Assembly: GCA_001949185.1 (NCBI GenBank)
Contig: BDGG01000011.1
Location: forward strand, 790,454-854,453
Length of the DNA: 64,000 nucleotides
Source of the DNA: Ramazzottius varieornatus
Taxonomy: Eukaryota; Tardigrada; Eutardigrada; Parachela; Ramazzottiidae
Direction: 5' to 3'
A program made the translations under genes and the position numbers. The notes under the pieces were generated by a model. The model had not been told where the DNA came from. It saw only the letters and a program-made list of their open reading frames with translations, and did no database searches. Positions 1 to 12,100 of this stretch are shown here, one piece after another; position 1 is the stretch's first letter; the number at the start of each line of letters is the position of its first letter.

Positions 1-225
1 GCAACTGTCCAGCGACCATTCTACCATTCAAGCATACAAGCACTACACACACAATCACCATCAGCAATAAACTATCACGGTGGAACGACATTGTTGTCCC
101 ATGCAAAATGAGCTCCTGAGATCGAAAGCCAACTAATTGCGCGAGACAACGTCCAGACACGACCAAGCTAACAACTACATTTTTATCTACCTACCCAGCT
201 CACTTATATGCCAGAGCCTTTTGGA

Positions 226-346
226 GGTTGGCGAACGGAACGTACCAGATCGTTTCTCAAAGTGGTGCACGGATAGCTTGCTGTTAGCTGGTAGCGTGCG
301 CCACTTGAAAAAACGAACTTTAACGTTGCTGGTGTTCCGTTTCAAA
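226..346. repeat. Fold-back hairpin repeat, one unit
   Basis: Diverged left core (GTGGTGCAC) and intact right core (GTGCGCCAC) in inverted orientation, with remnants of the outer arms. Intergenic copy. Confidence 0.7.
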
Positions 347-866
347 CAAGCTGGATCCCGGCTGGTAGGAAGCTGCGGTGACAGGAAGGACGCTAATTGT
401 GTGTGCAGAACGAGGGAGAACCAAGGTGCAAGGTGTGAAGATTCCATAAAGCTTCATTAAAATGCTCTCACGCCGTGCTGGAAGAAACGACCCTGACGTC
501 AGAGAACTCACATTTCCGGTAGTAATGAGCTATAGGCCATTCAAACATTGTTATCGAGCCACCATCGATAATCAGCCACCTTTTTTCAACTGCTTCCGCT
601 TTTCAAAGTCGGGACAAAGCGTTTCCTTCGATGACATTCTATTGGTATTTCCCACCGACCGTCACCGTATCCTACGTCAAGCTTTTCACTGCGCCGGATC
701 TCAAGTGAAGCCCAGTCACAAGTACCAAAGTTTACCTGGCGCGTACGGTGTTCGTTGTCGATCCTCCAGTCTTCATTCAGTCCTTCGACCCATTCTGAGA
801 GAAGACCTTTCGTGCGTCGCCTTTGGGCATCCATCGTTCCCTGCAAGAAGAGAAAAATTTTAGCAA

Positions 867-1344
867 ATGTTCATGGTGTTTGTGTACTAACCGAGGTTCG
901 ATTAAATACGCAAGTGACCACAATGATATCTTCTCGCACGCTTTACGAAGGCAATTTGGCGTCGAAAAGCCACAAACTGCATAAGGGTGCGCGAGCACTG
1001 CCAGTTTTCTACAAAATCTCGAACGAAACAGGCAAAAATTTTTCAACAAAGATTCATTTTGTACTACTCTGCTATGTTGGTGGACAACAGAAGGGGAGCG
1101 ATTTGCTCAGCTGCTCTTCTTCTTCTCCAGAAAAAATCTCTGGTTGTTTCCATCAGTCTCAGCCGTGCACGTAATTCCGCGCTTCCTGTGAACAGAGATA
1201 CGTCCTTGTTCTCAAATGTTTATGGTGTTTGTGTACAAACCAAGATTAGATTAAAGTACGCGAGTGACCACAATCATTCTCTGGCACGCTTCATGAACGC
1301 AATTTGGAGGTGGACTCTCAGACTGCTGCATAAACGCGCTTTTT
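867..1344. repeat. Diverged direct repeat, two copies
   Basis: About 130 bp at 867-998 recurs at 1216-1344. Both copies share ATGGTGTTTGTGTAC, then GTGACCACAAT about 45 bases later, then CGCAATTTGG-like and CTGCATAA-like segments in the same order. The copies differ by scattered substitutions, so this is an old local duplication or two copies of a repeat family. No coding frame is shared. Confidence 0.6.
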
Positions 1345-1371
1345 CCTGATTCAGTTCTGGAAGAATGGAGA

Positions 1372-3352
1372 TTAATGTAGATGGACGTACGTTATGGAGC
1401 AAGACTGAAGATTGCGGTGGAGAAGCAGTAGTTGCGCTTCGTTGATTATTTCCCGGTCCAGCTCGTCGTCCGGCATCACGTCGAACATTCCACAGGCTTT
1501 GTCAAGATGAAAGCATTTCTTCTGCGACTGCGTCACCTGAAGGAAAAAACGAGAGTTAACAAATGAGATAGCGTGATAATGTTTGTGCACCAACGCGATG
1601 AGAAACATACTTTGCCTTGGCTGATTTCCGCGTTCCTCTCCCATTGGGACTGCAGGATGCGCTCGATGGCGCTGTCTTCAATAGCATTCAACAGTGGCTC
1701 CATGCTTCCAGCCTATAAATGAAACAAAAATGCTTGTGGAATTCAAGGCGGACCAACTCGACAAGATCGCTATCCCAAGCGGTGCACGCTTCCAGCCAAC
1801 AGCACTCGAAACGTGCGTCACTTTGCCAACTCAAAGAGATGGTTTTATCAAGAGGCGCACGCTCTCAGCCGATAATACTGAGTACGTACGTCACTTGGAG
1901 CAACAATTTCGTCGACTTGCCATTTCTCCATAGATAAAGTGAATGAATGGGATGTTTCGAGAAACTGATCATACCAGAAGTAGTAGGGAATCTGTCAGTG
2001 TTTCTTCAAGCACGCTCTGGTCAAGAAGGATGATCAAGGACATGCCTCCATGTTGTAGGACGTACAGCAGAAGGCCAGCGCGACCCACTTCCTCTTTCGG
2101 CATCTTCAGTGCATGATGAGGGAGCGTGTAGCAACCCTTGTTTTGGAAAGAAGCGTGTCCAGGTGAAGCGGATAACGTACCGATCGTCCTGATGGCTGCA
2201 GTCTGATGACGCGCAAGACGAAAGATATGGTAATCATCGGTTGGAATGTACAGACGATAAAGCTTCTGCTTGCTTGCCGTTGGACCTGTAATCGCCACAG
2301 TTCCGAAGGATAAGGCTTTGGCTGAACAAAAGAAAAACCTTACACGTTGTATCTTTGTCACCGAGAAAAAGAATGTCACTCTCTCGTCGTAGAGCAGCAG
2401 TCAGAAACTGGCGACGATACTGCTGAATACTGAGTGGAATATCGTCTTGCAGAACATCAGTTCGAAAAGCCAGAAGAGCGGCCAGAACAGAGAGCTTGGG
2501 CGCAACGATGGTACACTTGTGATGAATCGATGAAGCCATCGTTCGAAGGTAGCCGACGTCCTGCAACAACAAAAGATCACCTACTAACAATCACAACATG
2601 GGAGCTCGGCCACCAAGCTCGACAGGATTATTTTCTCGGATGGCGCATGCTTCCAGCTAAAACCACTGAAAAAGTGCGCCACTTGGGTAGCAATCTCACC
2701 AAATTTCCCAGCTGCCGCAAGATCTTGCTGATATTAGCCGGAAGCGTGCGCCGCTCGGAAAAAAACCAAAACGAGTGTTTGATGAGCTCGACCATGACCA
2801 TCAGGTTACCTGGAACAGGTTGAGATGGCTTCTCGCGTGGGAAAAATCTGCCCAGGTAAAGGGACAGAGGGAAAAGATGGCCAGTAAGAGGTCCTGGCGG
2901 TGAGATGGCGGAAGTTTGGCCAGAGCAGCAAAGCTGCTAACGAAGGAAAGCAACAGGTGATTGATCCTCTGCAGATTCTGCTGCAGCGCCTCGACTTGCA
3001 AATCATCCGACGCTCCTTCCAGCTTTGGCCAACCAAACACGGTCAGAAAACGATGGTCCACCTCTTGGCAAACGATGTGATATCGTCCGATGCTGAAGGA
3101 TGAAACGATCTTCTTCACTGCGGACTGCCAGAAACGATGCAAGCCCAGCAGCTGACTGCTCCATGTGCATTTACTCTCCACCGTCATCTGCAACAAGCAA
3201 GAAGCTATCCTTTCCGGGGTCGTATAAGATGACAATATTACAAATCCTACATCCGAAGGGTGGAAGAGGAGTAGGCTGTCGGCTGGGTCGTCCGCTTCCT
3301 CCATACAGCGGCTGCCATCACAGACGAAGAACAACACCTCTTCAAAGTTCAT
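1372..3352 (-). CDS. HPS4-like: HPS4-like longin-domain protein (BLOC-3 subunit)
   Basis: Five exons on the minus strand: 3352-2810, 2560-2344, 2321-1975, 1712-1611 and 1536-1372, giving about 457 residues with phase kept at every junction. HPS4 pairs with HPS1 to form BLOC-3, a guanine-nucleotide exchange factor for Rab32/38 on lysosome-related organelles. The N-terminus reads FFVCDGSRCMEEADDP, then LLLFHPSDV, which matches the start of the first longin domain of HPS4 (DGS, EE.DP, then F/Y-HPS). A later segment, YRLYIPTDDYHIFRL, fits a second longin-type strand. The start is the first ATG in the exon. The protein is shorter than human HPS4 (about 700 residues) and nearer CCZ1 in length, so CCZ1 of the related Mon1-Ccz1 complex is the main alternative. 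Introns 1 and 3 carry fold-back hairpins. Confidence 0.6.
1742..1922. repeat. Fold-back hairpin repeat, two units, HPS4-like intron 3
   Basis: Two successive inverted core pairs, several bases diverged (for example GCGGTGCAC), with CTCGACAAGATCG at the left arm. Confidence 0.75.
2601..2768. repeat. Fold-back hairpin repeat, HPS4-like intron 1
   Basis: Starts GAGCTCGGCCACCAAGCTCG; two partly decayed core pairs follow, including GTGCGCCACTTGG. Confidence 0.7.
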
Positions 3353-3800
3353 CACTCCAGCCGTCTGTTGTTGTCGAACAGATCCCGACAATACCTGTCG
3401 TAATTCATAGTAGAACTACTATGTGGCGCTGCAGGAGACTAGGAGGCTAAGAGAACTCCGCTAGAGCAGTAGACAGAATGAAGATTATAATCTATAAGGT
3501 CCAGAACAATCGCCGCAAAAGACTCTGAATTACAGCCAACCGGAAACAACTTATAAACTGTGGAAAGTGGACATACACTATGTGCCTGATGGGTGATTCC
3601 ACTGTCAGACGGTGTAATGTGTTCTGGTGGAGGTGAAATCACTGGTCTTCAGCGTTTTCAGTTTTCACGAAATTTCTCCCGGTTTGGGAATTAAGATCTT
3701 TGTCTTTTCCCTCATCTTCCTTGAATTCCGATCAAGCTGAAAAGCTGCACGTCTGGTTGTGAGTTTATTCTCGTCCTATAGTATTCGGGACCTTGGCGGA
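3353..3800. other. Divergent intergenic region, HPS4-like / AHSA1
   Basis: A 448 bp spacer between the two start codons, presumably holding both promoters. No hairpin repeat and no clear TATA box was seen. Confidence 0.6.
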
Positions 3801-5428
3801 ATGGCCAAATGGGGTGAGGGGGATCCACGCTGGATCGTAGAGGAGCGCCCTGATGGTAAGAACTTTTCCCTTGACAATGTGGACATGCCTGTGATCCTTC
3901 GTTAAGTCGTGCTGGATTTTTGTAGCGACGAATGTCAACAACTGGCACTGGACTGAGAAGAATGCAACGGAGTGGAGCAAGTCCCGGCTAAAGACGTTGT
4001 TCGAGAAGCTGGTTGTCGAGGATGGAGCGATGCAATGCGAAATTACCAAGCTGTCAGAAGCGACGGGCGAAGCAAACTGCCTCAATCGCAAATCCAAGCT
4101 CATCTTTCTCTACGAGTGGAGCCTGGAATTTGAGTGGAAAGGTGCGTTAAATTACCGTTGTGGCCACCTAAGCAGTGCTGCGCATCTGTGACTACAGTAT
4201 CATGCGAAAGCTCGGCAGACAAGCTCGATCAGATGGTTGTGCCAAGCGGCGCACGTTGACAGTGTTGATGGCTGGAAGCGTGCACGACTTGTGATAAAAC
4301 GATCTTGTCGAGCGAACGACGAATCGGTCATCATGTTTTACTCTCGTGTGTCTGTAGGAAGAATTGCTGGCAACGATGAAGAGCACAAGGGAAAGATTAA
4401 GGTTGCCAATTTCAGTGAAGAATACGGCCTAAAGGAGGTGGACATCGAAGTCAACACGGAAAATTCCACCAAGTTTGACGATCAGCTGAAGCATCTCTTG
4501 AAGTCCAGAGGCGTGCCAGTGGTACGCGACCTTCTTGGTCAGTATTTACGGGAACTGAAAGAAGGTAAGAATTTCGGACAGCTACAAACTAGAGGTTGCT
4601 CAAAGTTATTCTGTCACTTCTGTATGTTTGCAGAATACAGCAAAGATATCATATTGCCAACCAAAGCAGAAACGGCCGCCGAAGTCATCCGGAATTTCAC
4701 TCCCCTCAACGTCCCCTCTGCGGCGGCAGCAGCTTCTCCTACAGCTAATTCCGATAAGAGCAAGAAGACGACTGTCGGTGTGAAGATTGATACAGAGCAG
4801 CTAAAGCTCTCCGAAGAGTTTCATTGTACTGCCGAAGACCTGTACCGAGCTTTAACGATCAAGGAAATGGTTCAGGCCTTTACCCACTCTGACTGCCTGT
4901 TGGAGCCAGAGAAGGGCGGAAAGTTCGCTCTTTTCAACGGCATGGTTTCTGGCGATTTTGTTGAACTGGTAAGACGCATTCGGGAGCACGTTTTTCAAGC
5001 TCGATGATTATTGTTGAAGTGGCGCAGGCTTTTGGTATCACAGGCTGGAAGCGTGCGCCACTGGCAGAAACGATCTCGTCGAGTTTGCCTGCCGAGATCC
5101 CTTTCGGCTTTCCGTCTTGGCTTTGTAGTCTAGGGACTTTGGAATAATGCAGCTACTCGCCTTGTGTCGACCGAAGACTTGACGTGGCGTGTTTGCTCGA
5201 CAGGTGAAAAACGAAAAGATTGTGCAGCGATGGCGCTTCAAGTCGTGGCCAGAAGCGCACTTTTCGACGGTGACTCTGAAACTGAAGCAGAAAGAGAATG
5301 GAACGGTGGTAGAAATGAACCAAACCGGTATTCCTTCGAGTGATTTCGCTCGTACCAAAGAAGGTTGGAAACGCTATTATTGGGATAGTTTGAGAGCGAC
5401 TTTTGGGTTTGGTGCTCTGTTAACTTGA
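3801..5428 (+). CDS. AHSA1: Activator of Hsp90 ATPase (AHA1)
   Basis: Five exons: 3801-3855, 3926-4141, 4358-4564, 4634-4968 and 5204-5428, giving 345 residues (human 338). AHA1 binds the Hsp90 middle domain and stimulates its ATPase in the cytosol. The N-terminal domain shows MAKWGEGDPRWIVEER, NNWHWTE and KLIFLYEWS. After an Ala/Ser/Lys-rich linker comes the C-terminal AHSA1/START-like domain with AFTHSD, GGKFALFNG, RWRFKSWPEAHF and a final GWKRYYWDSL...FGFGALL, all typical of the family. All donors and acceptors are GT-AG and phases agree. Introns 2 and 4 each hold a fold-back hairpin. Confidence 0.95.
4208..4316. repeat. Fold-back hairpin repeat, AHSA1 intron 2
   Basis: GCTCGGCAGACAAGCTCGATC on the left mirrors CGATCTTGTCGAGCG on the right around a diverged core pair. 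Confidence 0.8.
4997..5097. repeat. Fold-back hairpin repeat, AHSA1 intron 4
   Basis: GTGGCGCAG/GTGCGCCAC cores, with CGATCTCGTCGAGTTTGCC in the right arm. Confidence 0.75.
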
Positions 5429-6246
5429 TCGATGTATCCACAGTTATGTCACTCTTTTTCTAGTTGCACAGTCTATGTAAACGGTTTTGCGCTTCTACAT
5501 CCCCGTTTCTCCCTGCGGTGACCTATAATAAGTGAAGTCTATCGAAGAACTTGTTCATAAATCATAAATCAAAGCTTTTGCGTATCGTAGACCGAACACG
5601 AACAAGATTTTTGCCCTTGTCTGACTCTTTCCGAGCTTTCGGTGATCAGTAGTGTTGCAGGCGGAGTTTCGAAGAAAAGGAAGTTAGGGTTGGATTTCAG
5701 AAAGACGGAATTCAAAAGACAGAGACTCTGCAAGCAAACTCGACAAGATCAAACGATTGGCAAGATCGGTTCTCCAAGCGGCGCACGCTCACAGCTAGGA
5801 ACGCCGACGACGTGCGGCAGCTGGGAAGGAACTTGATCGGCTTTTTCACTTGTTCAATGGACGATGAATAAATCAATATTTTGATGAGCCATTATGTCTA
5901 ATGACGTAAAGAGTCCACGTGGTGTCTCGGTTCCACCACGAGATCAGACTGAGTATCACGCGACATTTGGCTCACTTTTTGGTGCAGCGAACATGACGTG
6001 TTGGATCGTCTTCGGTTTTGATAACTTCAGAATTTCTTCAAACGGAAACGTGGATCTAATTTTCTCTCCTCGCACCTTGTTTATGTTCTCACTGATCTTA
6101 CCTCGCACTCACAAGAAAAAGGGACGTAGTTTCCATGGTTGAATCCTTTCGATGGGAGAGATGATTTGATGGTGGCGGAAGCGGTGCACCCAGGCTGACC
6201 TGGACAGCTTTCCTCTTGACGCGGTACTCCCGACGCACCTCTCACC
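5429..6246. other. Intergenic region AHSA1 / SYVN1
   Basis: About 0.8 kb between two plus-strand genes. It holds the AHSA1 3' end, one decayed hairpin (5729-5840) and the SYVN1 promoter. No other gene is supported. Confidence 0.5.
5729..5840. repeat. Fold-back hairpin repeat, decayed
   Basis: Left arm CAAACTCGACAAGATC and left core GCGGCGCACG are clear; the right half is degraded (GTGCGGCAGCTGG). Confidence 0.6.
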
Positions 6247-8751
6247 ATGCTGCAGATCTCGCCAAGGCTACGCAACACGCTCATCTCCATCGGCAGTCTG
6301 ATCCTGACGACGGCCGTGGTCAGCAATGCCTTCTACCAGCGGAAACAGTTTTATCCCTCCATCATCTACATCACCAAGTCAAATGCCTCCATGGCGGTAG
6401 GTGCACGCTTGTTAAACTTATGGGCATTTATCGTTGGTATGCGTTGGGCCGACGAACTGACGAGCGTGTGCTATTGTTGTAGGCCATATATTTCCAAGGT
6501 TTAACGCTGGTCTTCCTCACCTGGAAGCTTCTTCGCTGGGTGTTTTTTGGCCAGCTACGCCCAGCAGAAATCGAGGTTCGTGCATTATCTACGAAGTTTC
6601 CCTCCAGCGGTAACGCTTCTTTTCTTATTGTAGCATCTGGTGGACAAGAGTTGGTTTGCCATGACGGATACGTGTTTGGCGTTCACCGTCTTCCGTGACG
6701 AATTCAACTCCAGCTTTGTAACCCTCTTCACCATCCTGCTTTTCCTCAAATGTTTTCACTGGCTGGCCGAAGATCGCATCGACTACATGGAACGGACACC
6801 GGTTATCACCAAGCTGTTTCATTTCCGCGCAGTCAGTAAGTCTTCACGACGTTAACCGATAGCAATCGTTTCCAGCCCCGATGAAGAGACGCACCAAGTG
6901 TTGTGAATGAAACCAGAACGTCGTCTACTTCGCGGATGACAGCTCGCATCTGTTTCAGGTTTGCTTACCACGTTGTCGTTCTTGGACATCTTCTTTGTGG
7001 CATATGCGTATAATAGTTTGGTAACTCGGGGAGCGTCTTATCAGCTGGTGTTTGGCTTTGAGGTAGGACCGGTGGACCACGGCTCTTGGGTAGCTTTCGC
7101 ACTCCGCATTCAGCGACCATGATGAATGATGGGATTGCCTCTGTTTTGTGGGTATTCTGAACATTTGAATTTCTGTGTTATGTTTGCAGTACGCTGTGCT
7201 TTGTACGGCAGTAGGATTCACCGCTATAAAGTATATCCTGCACTGCATCGACAGTCTCCACGACCAAACAGCACCGTGGGATCGCAAGGCTGCCATCCTT
7301 CTCTACACCGAACTGGTCATCAGTAAGAGTCATCACTACGTTCAACTATTTGGCAAACAAACTCAATAAGAATAAGAGAACTCGGCAATAATAAGCTCAG
7401 CAATCAATAAGAGAGCTCGGCAAACAACTCGATAAGAATGTTTCCCCACGCGGATCACTCGCTCAGTGTTATTGGCTGGAACAGTGCGCCACCTGAAAAA
7501 AAACGATCTTACCGAGTTTTTCCCCAAGTGGCGCACATTCCCAGTGTTGGAGGCAGGAAGCGTGCGCCACTGTCTGTTTGCCGAGCGTCAAGTTTTTCAA
7601 CGTATGAGTATGAGCAAGGAAATTAACGAAATTCAACGTGCTGGTATGAGCAACGAGATTAACGTTTACTTCTGCTTGGCAGATTTCAGCAGAGTGACGC
7701 TGTACACCGTCTTTCTGGTTCTGATGTTCAAGATGCAGTCGTTCCCGTTGTTCGCTGTCCGACCAATCTACATGGCGGTCAAGTAAGTCTTCCCGTGTAT
7801 TCGTTTGCACGAACGAATATGGTGTGGTTACATTTTCCCTTTTGCAGGTCCTTCAAGAAGTCCCTGTACGACGTCATCATGTCTCGCCGAGCCATTCACA
7901 CCATGAACACACTATACCCCAACGCCACCTTGGAGGAAATTCGCGCTGGCGACTCCACTTGCATCATCTGCCGCGAAGAGATGACCACCTCATGCAAGAA
8001 GCTACCCTGCAACCACATCTTCCACGCCTACTGCCTCCGTTCGTGGTTCCAGCGCCAACAAACCTGTCCCACCTGTCGCCTGGACATTCTGCGACCACGC
8101 CGTCCAGCCACCGCCGCCGCACCAGCCGCTGCAGCTCCCGCTGGGCAGCCCGCTCCGGGCGGAGGAGCTTTCCCTCCCGGCCAGTTCGCCTTCCCTCAGC
8201 AGCCCCACTTTCATATGGGCAACATGGCTTTTCCCTTTCCTCTTCCACCTGGCTTCCCTCAACACTTTCCGATGCCTCAGCCAGGACAGGCGGGACCAGC
8301 TCAGTTGCCCAACTTAACTGGCGCACCGATGATGTATCCCGCTTTCTATCCAGCTGGTGGCATGATGCCTCCTCCGCCACCTCTCCCACCCATGCCAGTC
8401 CCTAACTTCGCTGACATGTCGGAGGAAGACCTGCGTCGCTTGGAAGGCGACAGTCGAAGAGCACTGGAGATGAGGGTTGCGCACCTGCGCAATATTCAGG
8501 CACTGTTGGACGCGGCGGTTATTCAGTTCACTCAGTACTTGTCCCTGATGACGCCACCGGTTGTCCTTCCTGCCGTTCCTTTGACCAGCACCACCACAAT
8601 TCCCACTGGTACGTCGGAAGCCACTGTCTCTTCCTCTTCGACTAACGCTACACCGTCGGAAGAAACGCCTACCGGTAACAGTGAATCGGACGAGGTTCGC
8701 CGACGTCGCCTTCAACGCTTTCAGAACGGTCTAGCTGCTGAGCAGCCATAA
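6247..8751 (+). CDS. SYVN1: E3 ubiquitin ligase HRD1 / synoviolin
   Basis: Seven exons: 6247-6396, 6483-6575, 6634-6835, 6959-7062, 7190-7322, 7683-7782 and 7848-8751, giving 561 residues (human 617). HRD1 is the membrane-embedded RING ligase of ER-associated degradation and works with SEL1L. The first six exons encode the multi-pass N-terminal half, with hallmarks KQFYPSIIYITKS, VFFGQLRPAE, LAFTVFRDEF, FLKCFHWLAEDR, TRGASYQLVFGFE, YTELVI and FPLFAVRPIYMA. Exon 7 carries a RING-H2: CIICREEM, then LPCNHIFHAYCLRSWF, then CPTCR. A long Pro/Ala/Gly-rich cytosolic tail follows. The cytosolic SRRAI..MNTLYP linker before the RING is conserved. Intron 5 contains a two-unit hairpin. Confidence 0.96.
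7412..7586. repeat. Fold-back hairpin repeat, two units, SYVN1 intron 5
   Basis: Framed by GAGCTCGGCAAACAACTCG on the left and CTGTCTGTTTGCCGAGCG on the right. Two core pairs are joined by ACGATCTTACCGAGTTTTTC. Confidence 0.85.
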
Positions 8752-9117
8752 GCTGATGTACACTTCTATTTTCGTCTTTTTATATCGAAAAATTGGTATT
8801 TTCATTTTACTGTAGAAAGTTTTCCCTTTCTTCTTCGCTCATTTTCTTCATAAAATAGTCATCTTGACCACTTTTCTAACCGTTTCCGCCTAGATGCTCT
8901 CAAGAAGTATAGAAGTGACTGACGGTAAAAAATGGCAGGCAAAGAGGAGTAGCAAATCACCACAGCCAGCTTCATTCTGTATGCTGATAAAAAAGGGAGG
9001 GAAAAGTTCTGAAAAAAGCGAAGGATGGTTGCAACGACGGACAATGAGAAAAAAGAAACGTAGAAACCGTAAAACTGATCAGGCACCTCATACTGTAGAA
9101 ACTGTACTATCAAAGTC
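8752..9117. other. Convergent 3' region SYVN1 / SPATS2-like
   Basis: Both neighbours end here. AT-rich 3' UTR-like sequence, including ATAAAATAG near 8850. No other feature was seen. Confidence 0.5.
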
Positions 9118-12100
9118 TCAACCACGTGAAGCGCCGGGACCGCCGCGAGAAGGTCGGCCACCACGAGCGCTCCCGCCTCTCGATCCACCTCGAGCAGAAG
9201 GGTTACCTCGACCACGGGATCCTCCGCCACCACTTCTTGCTTGTCCACCTGTAGGAACCACATCATCCGTTCTTGTATCACACCCATAACATGCACACCA
9301 AGCGAACAGACTCGACAAGGCTGTTTTCCGAAGTGGCGCACTTTTTCCCTGTTAGACGTTGAAGGCGTGCGCCACTTGAAAACAATCGTGGCGAGTTTTC
9401 CAAGTGGCGCACGCTGTCAGCGTTGATAGCTGGAAACGTGCGCCACTTGGGAAGATATTCGGTCGAGTCCGTTTGCCGCATTCCCAAACTGGTCTGAAGA
9501 GGACAAAGTTGCTTGCCGGCACCTACCGTTGTTTTGGGAGTAGTTGCCATTACTGTCACTGGAGACGTTGTTATTGAAGGCTGAGGTATTTCCACCCGAG
9601 TTCTGGTACTGACTCTGTTGTCCCGGGAAAGAGGAGCCGTCCATGTTCGGACTTTGCCAGTTTTCTTGGCCTTGTGAGGTGTTGCTGTTGGTCCACACTG
9701 CCCCACCAGCGAAAATGTCAGCAGGAAACGAGCTTTGTCCACCGCCACCGTTCATACCTGTGTTGAGTGTGTTACTATTGCTGGGCGCGGGGAAGCCCAG
9801 GGTACTTTGCAGGCTTTGCGTCAGGGCGGCCAGCTCTTCGGGTGTCAGGTTGCTACCGGAAATGACCAGCGAGCTGAGTGGAGCAGCTGAACTGGTGGGA
9901 AGGCCATTGGGAACAATCGTGACCCGTTCATGCAACGGATGCTGTTGTGACTGACTCTGGAAGCTGTTCTGTCTGGGTGGCGGAGTATTTTGTGATTGCT
10001 GCGAAGGGTTGTTGCGCTGGTTCGACTGGCTGGTATTGTTAGAGTTGCGTGGCTGCTGAGACCTGTTAGAGTTCTGCCCGTTGCTGCTGTTGTTTCCCTG
10101 CTGGTTGTTCTTTCCGTCGGCCGTTCCGCGGTTGTTCGACTGCTGGTTGTTGCGGGGAGGAGCAGCTTCCGGCTGGGGCTTGTTACGCTGCGCCATCGAC
10201 GGCTTGTATGAGTACGAAGGTAACGTCGATACCACTGCAAAACATACCCAACATAAATTTTAGGTACAGAGTGCTCGGCTCTAAATGCGGCCGCGGCAAC
10301 CAGACTCGACCAGATCGTACTCCCAAGCAGCGCAGGCCTACAGTCACTAACACTGGAAATGCGCGCCACTTGGGAGAGCTATCTTATTACTGTCGTAAGT
10401 GGTGCATAGCTTCAGCCAAAAACGTTGCAAACATGCGCCACTTGGCAAGACAATCTTGTCAAATTTTTTCGCGGAGATTCTAAGTGAGCTACAAGTGACA
10501 AAATGCTGTTCAGTACGTTTGACGTTAACGCAAAGTTAGCAAAGTTGGCAAAGGGCACACTTACCATGACCAAAGTTGTTGAGGTCATTCAGAATATCAT
10601 CGAAAGCGTAAGTAAACTTGGGGCTTTCTGCGATATGGGCGTCAAACTTGTAATCGCTGACAAACATCTGCAAAGGAAGAACATAGATCCAGTCAACTCA
10701 TCCATTACAAGAGAAGGACGTGGAAAAGAATAGGCTTCTTACTGTCATATTCTGTTGCCAGTCTGTGTATTCTTGAGGTCCCATAGCGGAGCTTTGGGCG
10801 ATTTGGTCCGAGAGAAGGACAGCCAAGTTCATCCGTTCAGCCAGGATAGTTTGACTTTCTTGATGGTTGAGGTCCAGTGTCCGACGCAGCCAGTTGTAGC
10901 GCTCATTTAGACTGGCATGCAACTGACCAAAGACCGAGTCCAAATTTGTCACGTCGTGCTGGTATGTATTGACTGACTCCTGCATCAGCCTGTTAAAGGA
11001 AGAGGCATGCGTGTGGATGTCCGGCACCGTCACTTCTGCAACAGACAAAGCAGACCCGTCAGATCAGCATGAAGGTGCTGTACAGTAAACACCGTATGTC
11101 CAATTGGAAGGTCGGCAAACACTCGACCACATCGTCTGACCATGTGGCGCATACTTCCGGTGTTATGGGCCGAAAGCATGCGCCACTTAAACGGACGACC
11201 GCGTCCAGTTTTCCGGAGTGGCGCACGTTTACAGTATTCAACGTGCGCCACTTGGACAAGCAATCTTCGCGAGCGGTTCAACTGGCGCACGGTTCCATCC
11301 AAGAGCACCGACAGCGTGCGCCACTTGGAAAAAGATCTTGTCGAGTTTGTGTGCCGAGTTCTCAATTGATCGCACGATTTTTCTTCATGATACCTCGAGG
11401 ATCAAGGACGTCGTTCTTCCTAGCCTTCTGGCCCTTGGATGGCGACTTTTCAGGCCTGCTTTCCTCATTGGTCGATTGTTGATTTTGGGGCGTCAAAGAA
11501 GAGTTATTACTGCTGGGAGTTTCAGCGCTCATCTTGGACTGAGGAGGAGGTTGCTGCTTAGAGATGGTTCCGTTCTGTTGCAAAGACTGCTGGTTACTGC
11601 CGTTACCGGGCTTGCTAGTTTGGTTGTTGGTCGATGGCTGGCTAGAGGTGCCATTCTTGTTGGAGACGGGCTGAACCTTGTTGTTGCTGGCCACGCTGCC
11701 CGTTTCCGTCGGCGTTCCTTCGCTGTCTCCGCCACCTTGCTTGTTCTTCTTCCCCTTACCCTACAACAAAAGTTACATCATACATACAAATCAGGGTTGT
11801 CCTCTTTTCTTGGCCGTTACAGACAACGATCGAGGATCGAGACAAGAAACGCGAGGTCGGCAAATAAATTTACCCAGCTTACTTTCTACAGGTGGCGCGC
11901 ACTTTTAACCAATCACACCGGAAACGTGCGCCACTGGACAATCTCGACAAGATGGTCTTCCCAGTGGCGCACGCTCTCAGCCAATCGCAATGAAAACATG
12001 CGCCACTTGAGACAACGGTCAAGTTCTCGATAACCGACTTCCGGTCGAGCTGAATTAGTAAGAGATCAACGTTACCTTCTTGGTTCCAGTTGTCGCCCAT

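Larger units (their letters stand above)
1..1371. other. Left-edge region without a recognised gene
   Basis: No exon with family similarity was found. The interval holds one fold-back hairpin copy near 226-346 and a diverged direct repeat (867-998 and 1216-1344). The minus-strand gene that follows ends at 1372, so part of this is probably its 3' UTR. Confidence 0.5.

Noticed and set aside
1372-3352. CCZ1 identity for the first minus-strand gene
   Set aside because: Length fits CCZ1, but the DGSRCMEEADDP start followed by FHPSDV matches HPS4 better. CCZ1 is kept as the alternative rather than the call.
8859-9341. Separate small gene on the minus strand in the RGG region
   Set aside because: The RGG sequence is in phase with exon 7 of the SPATS2-like gene through a good TTCCTACAG acceptor, so it is its last exon.
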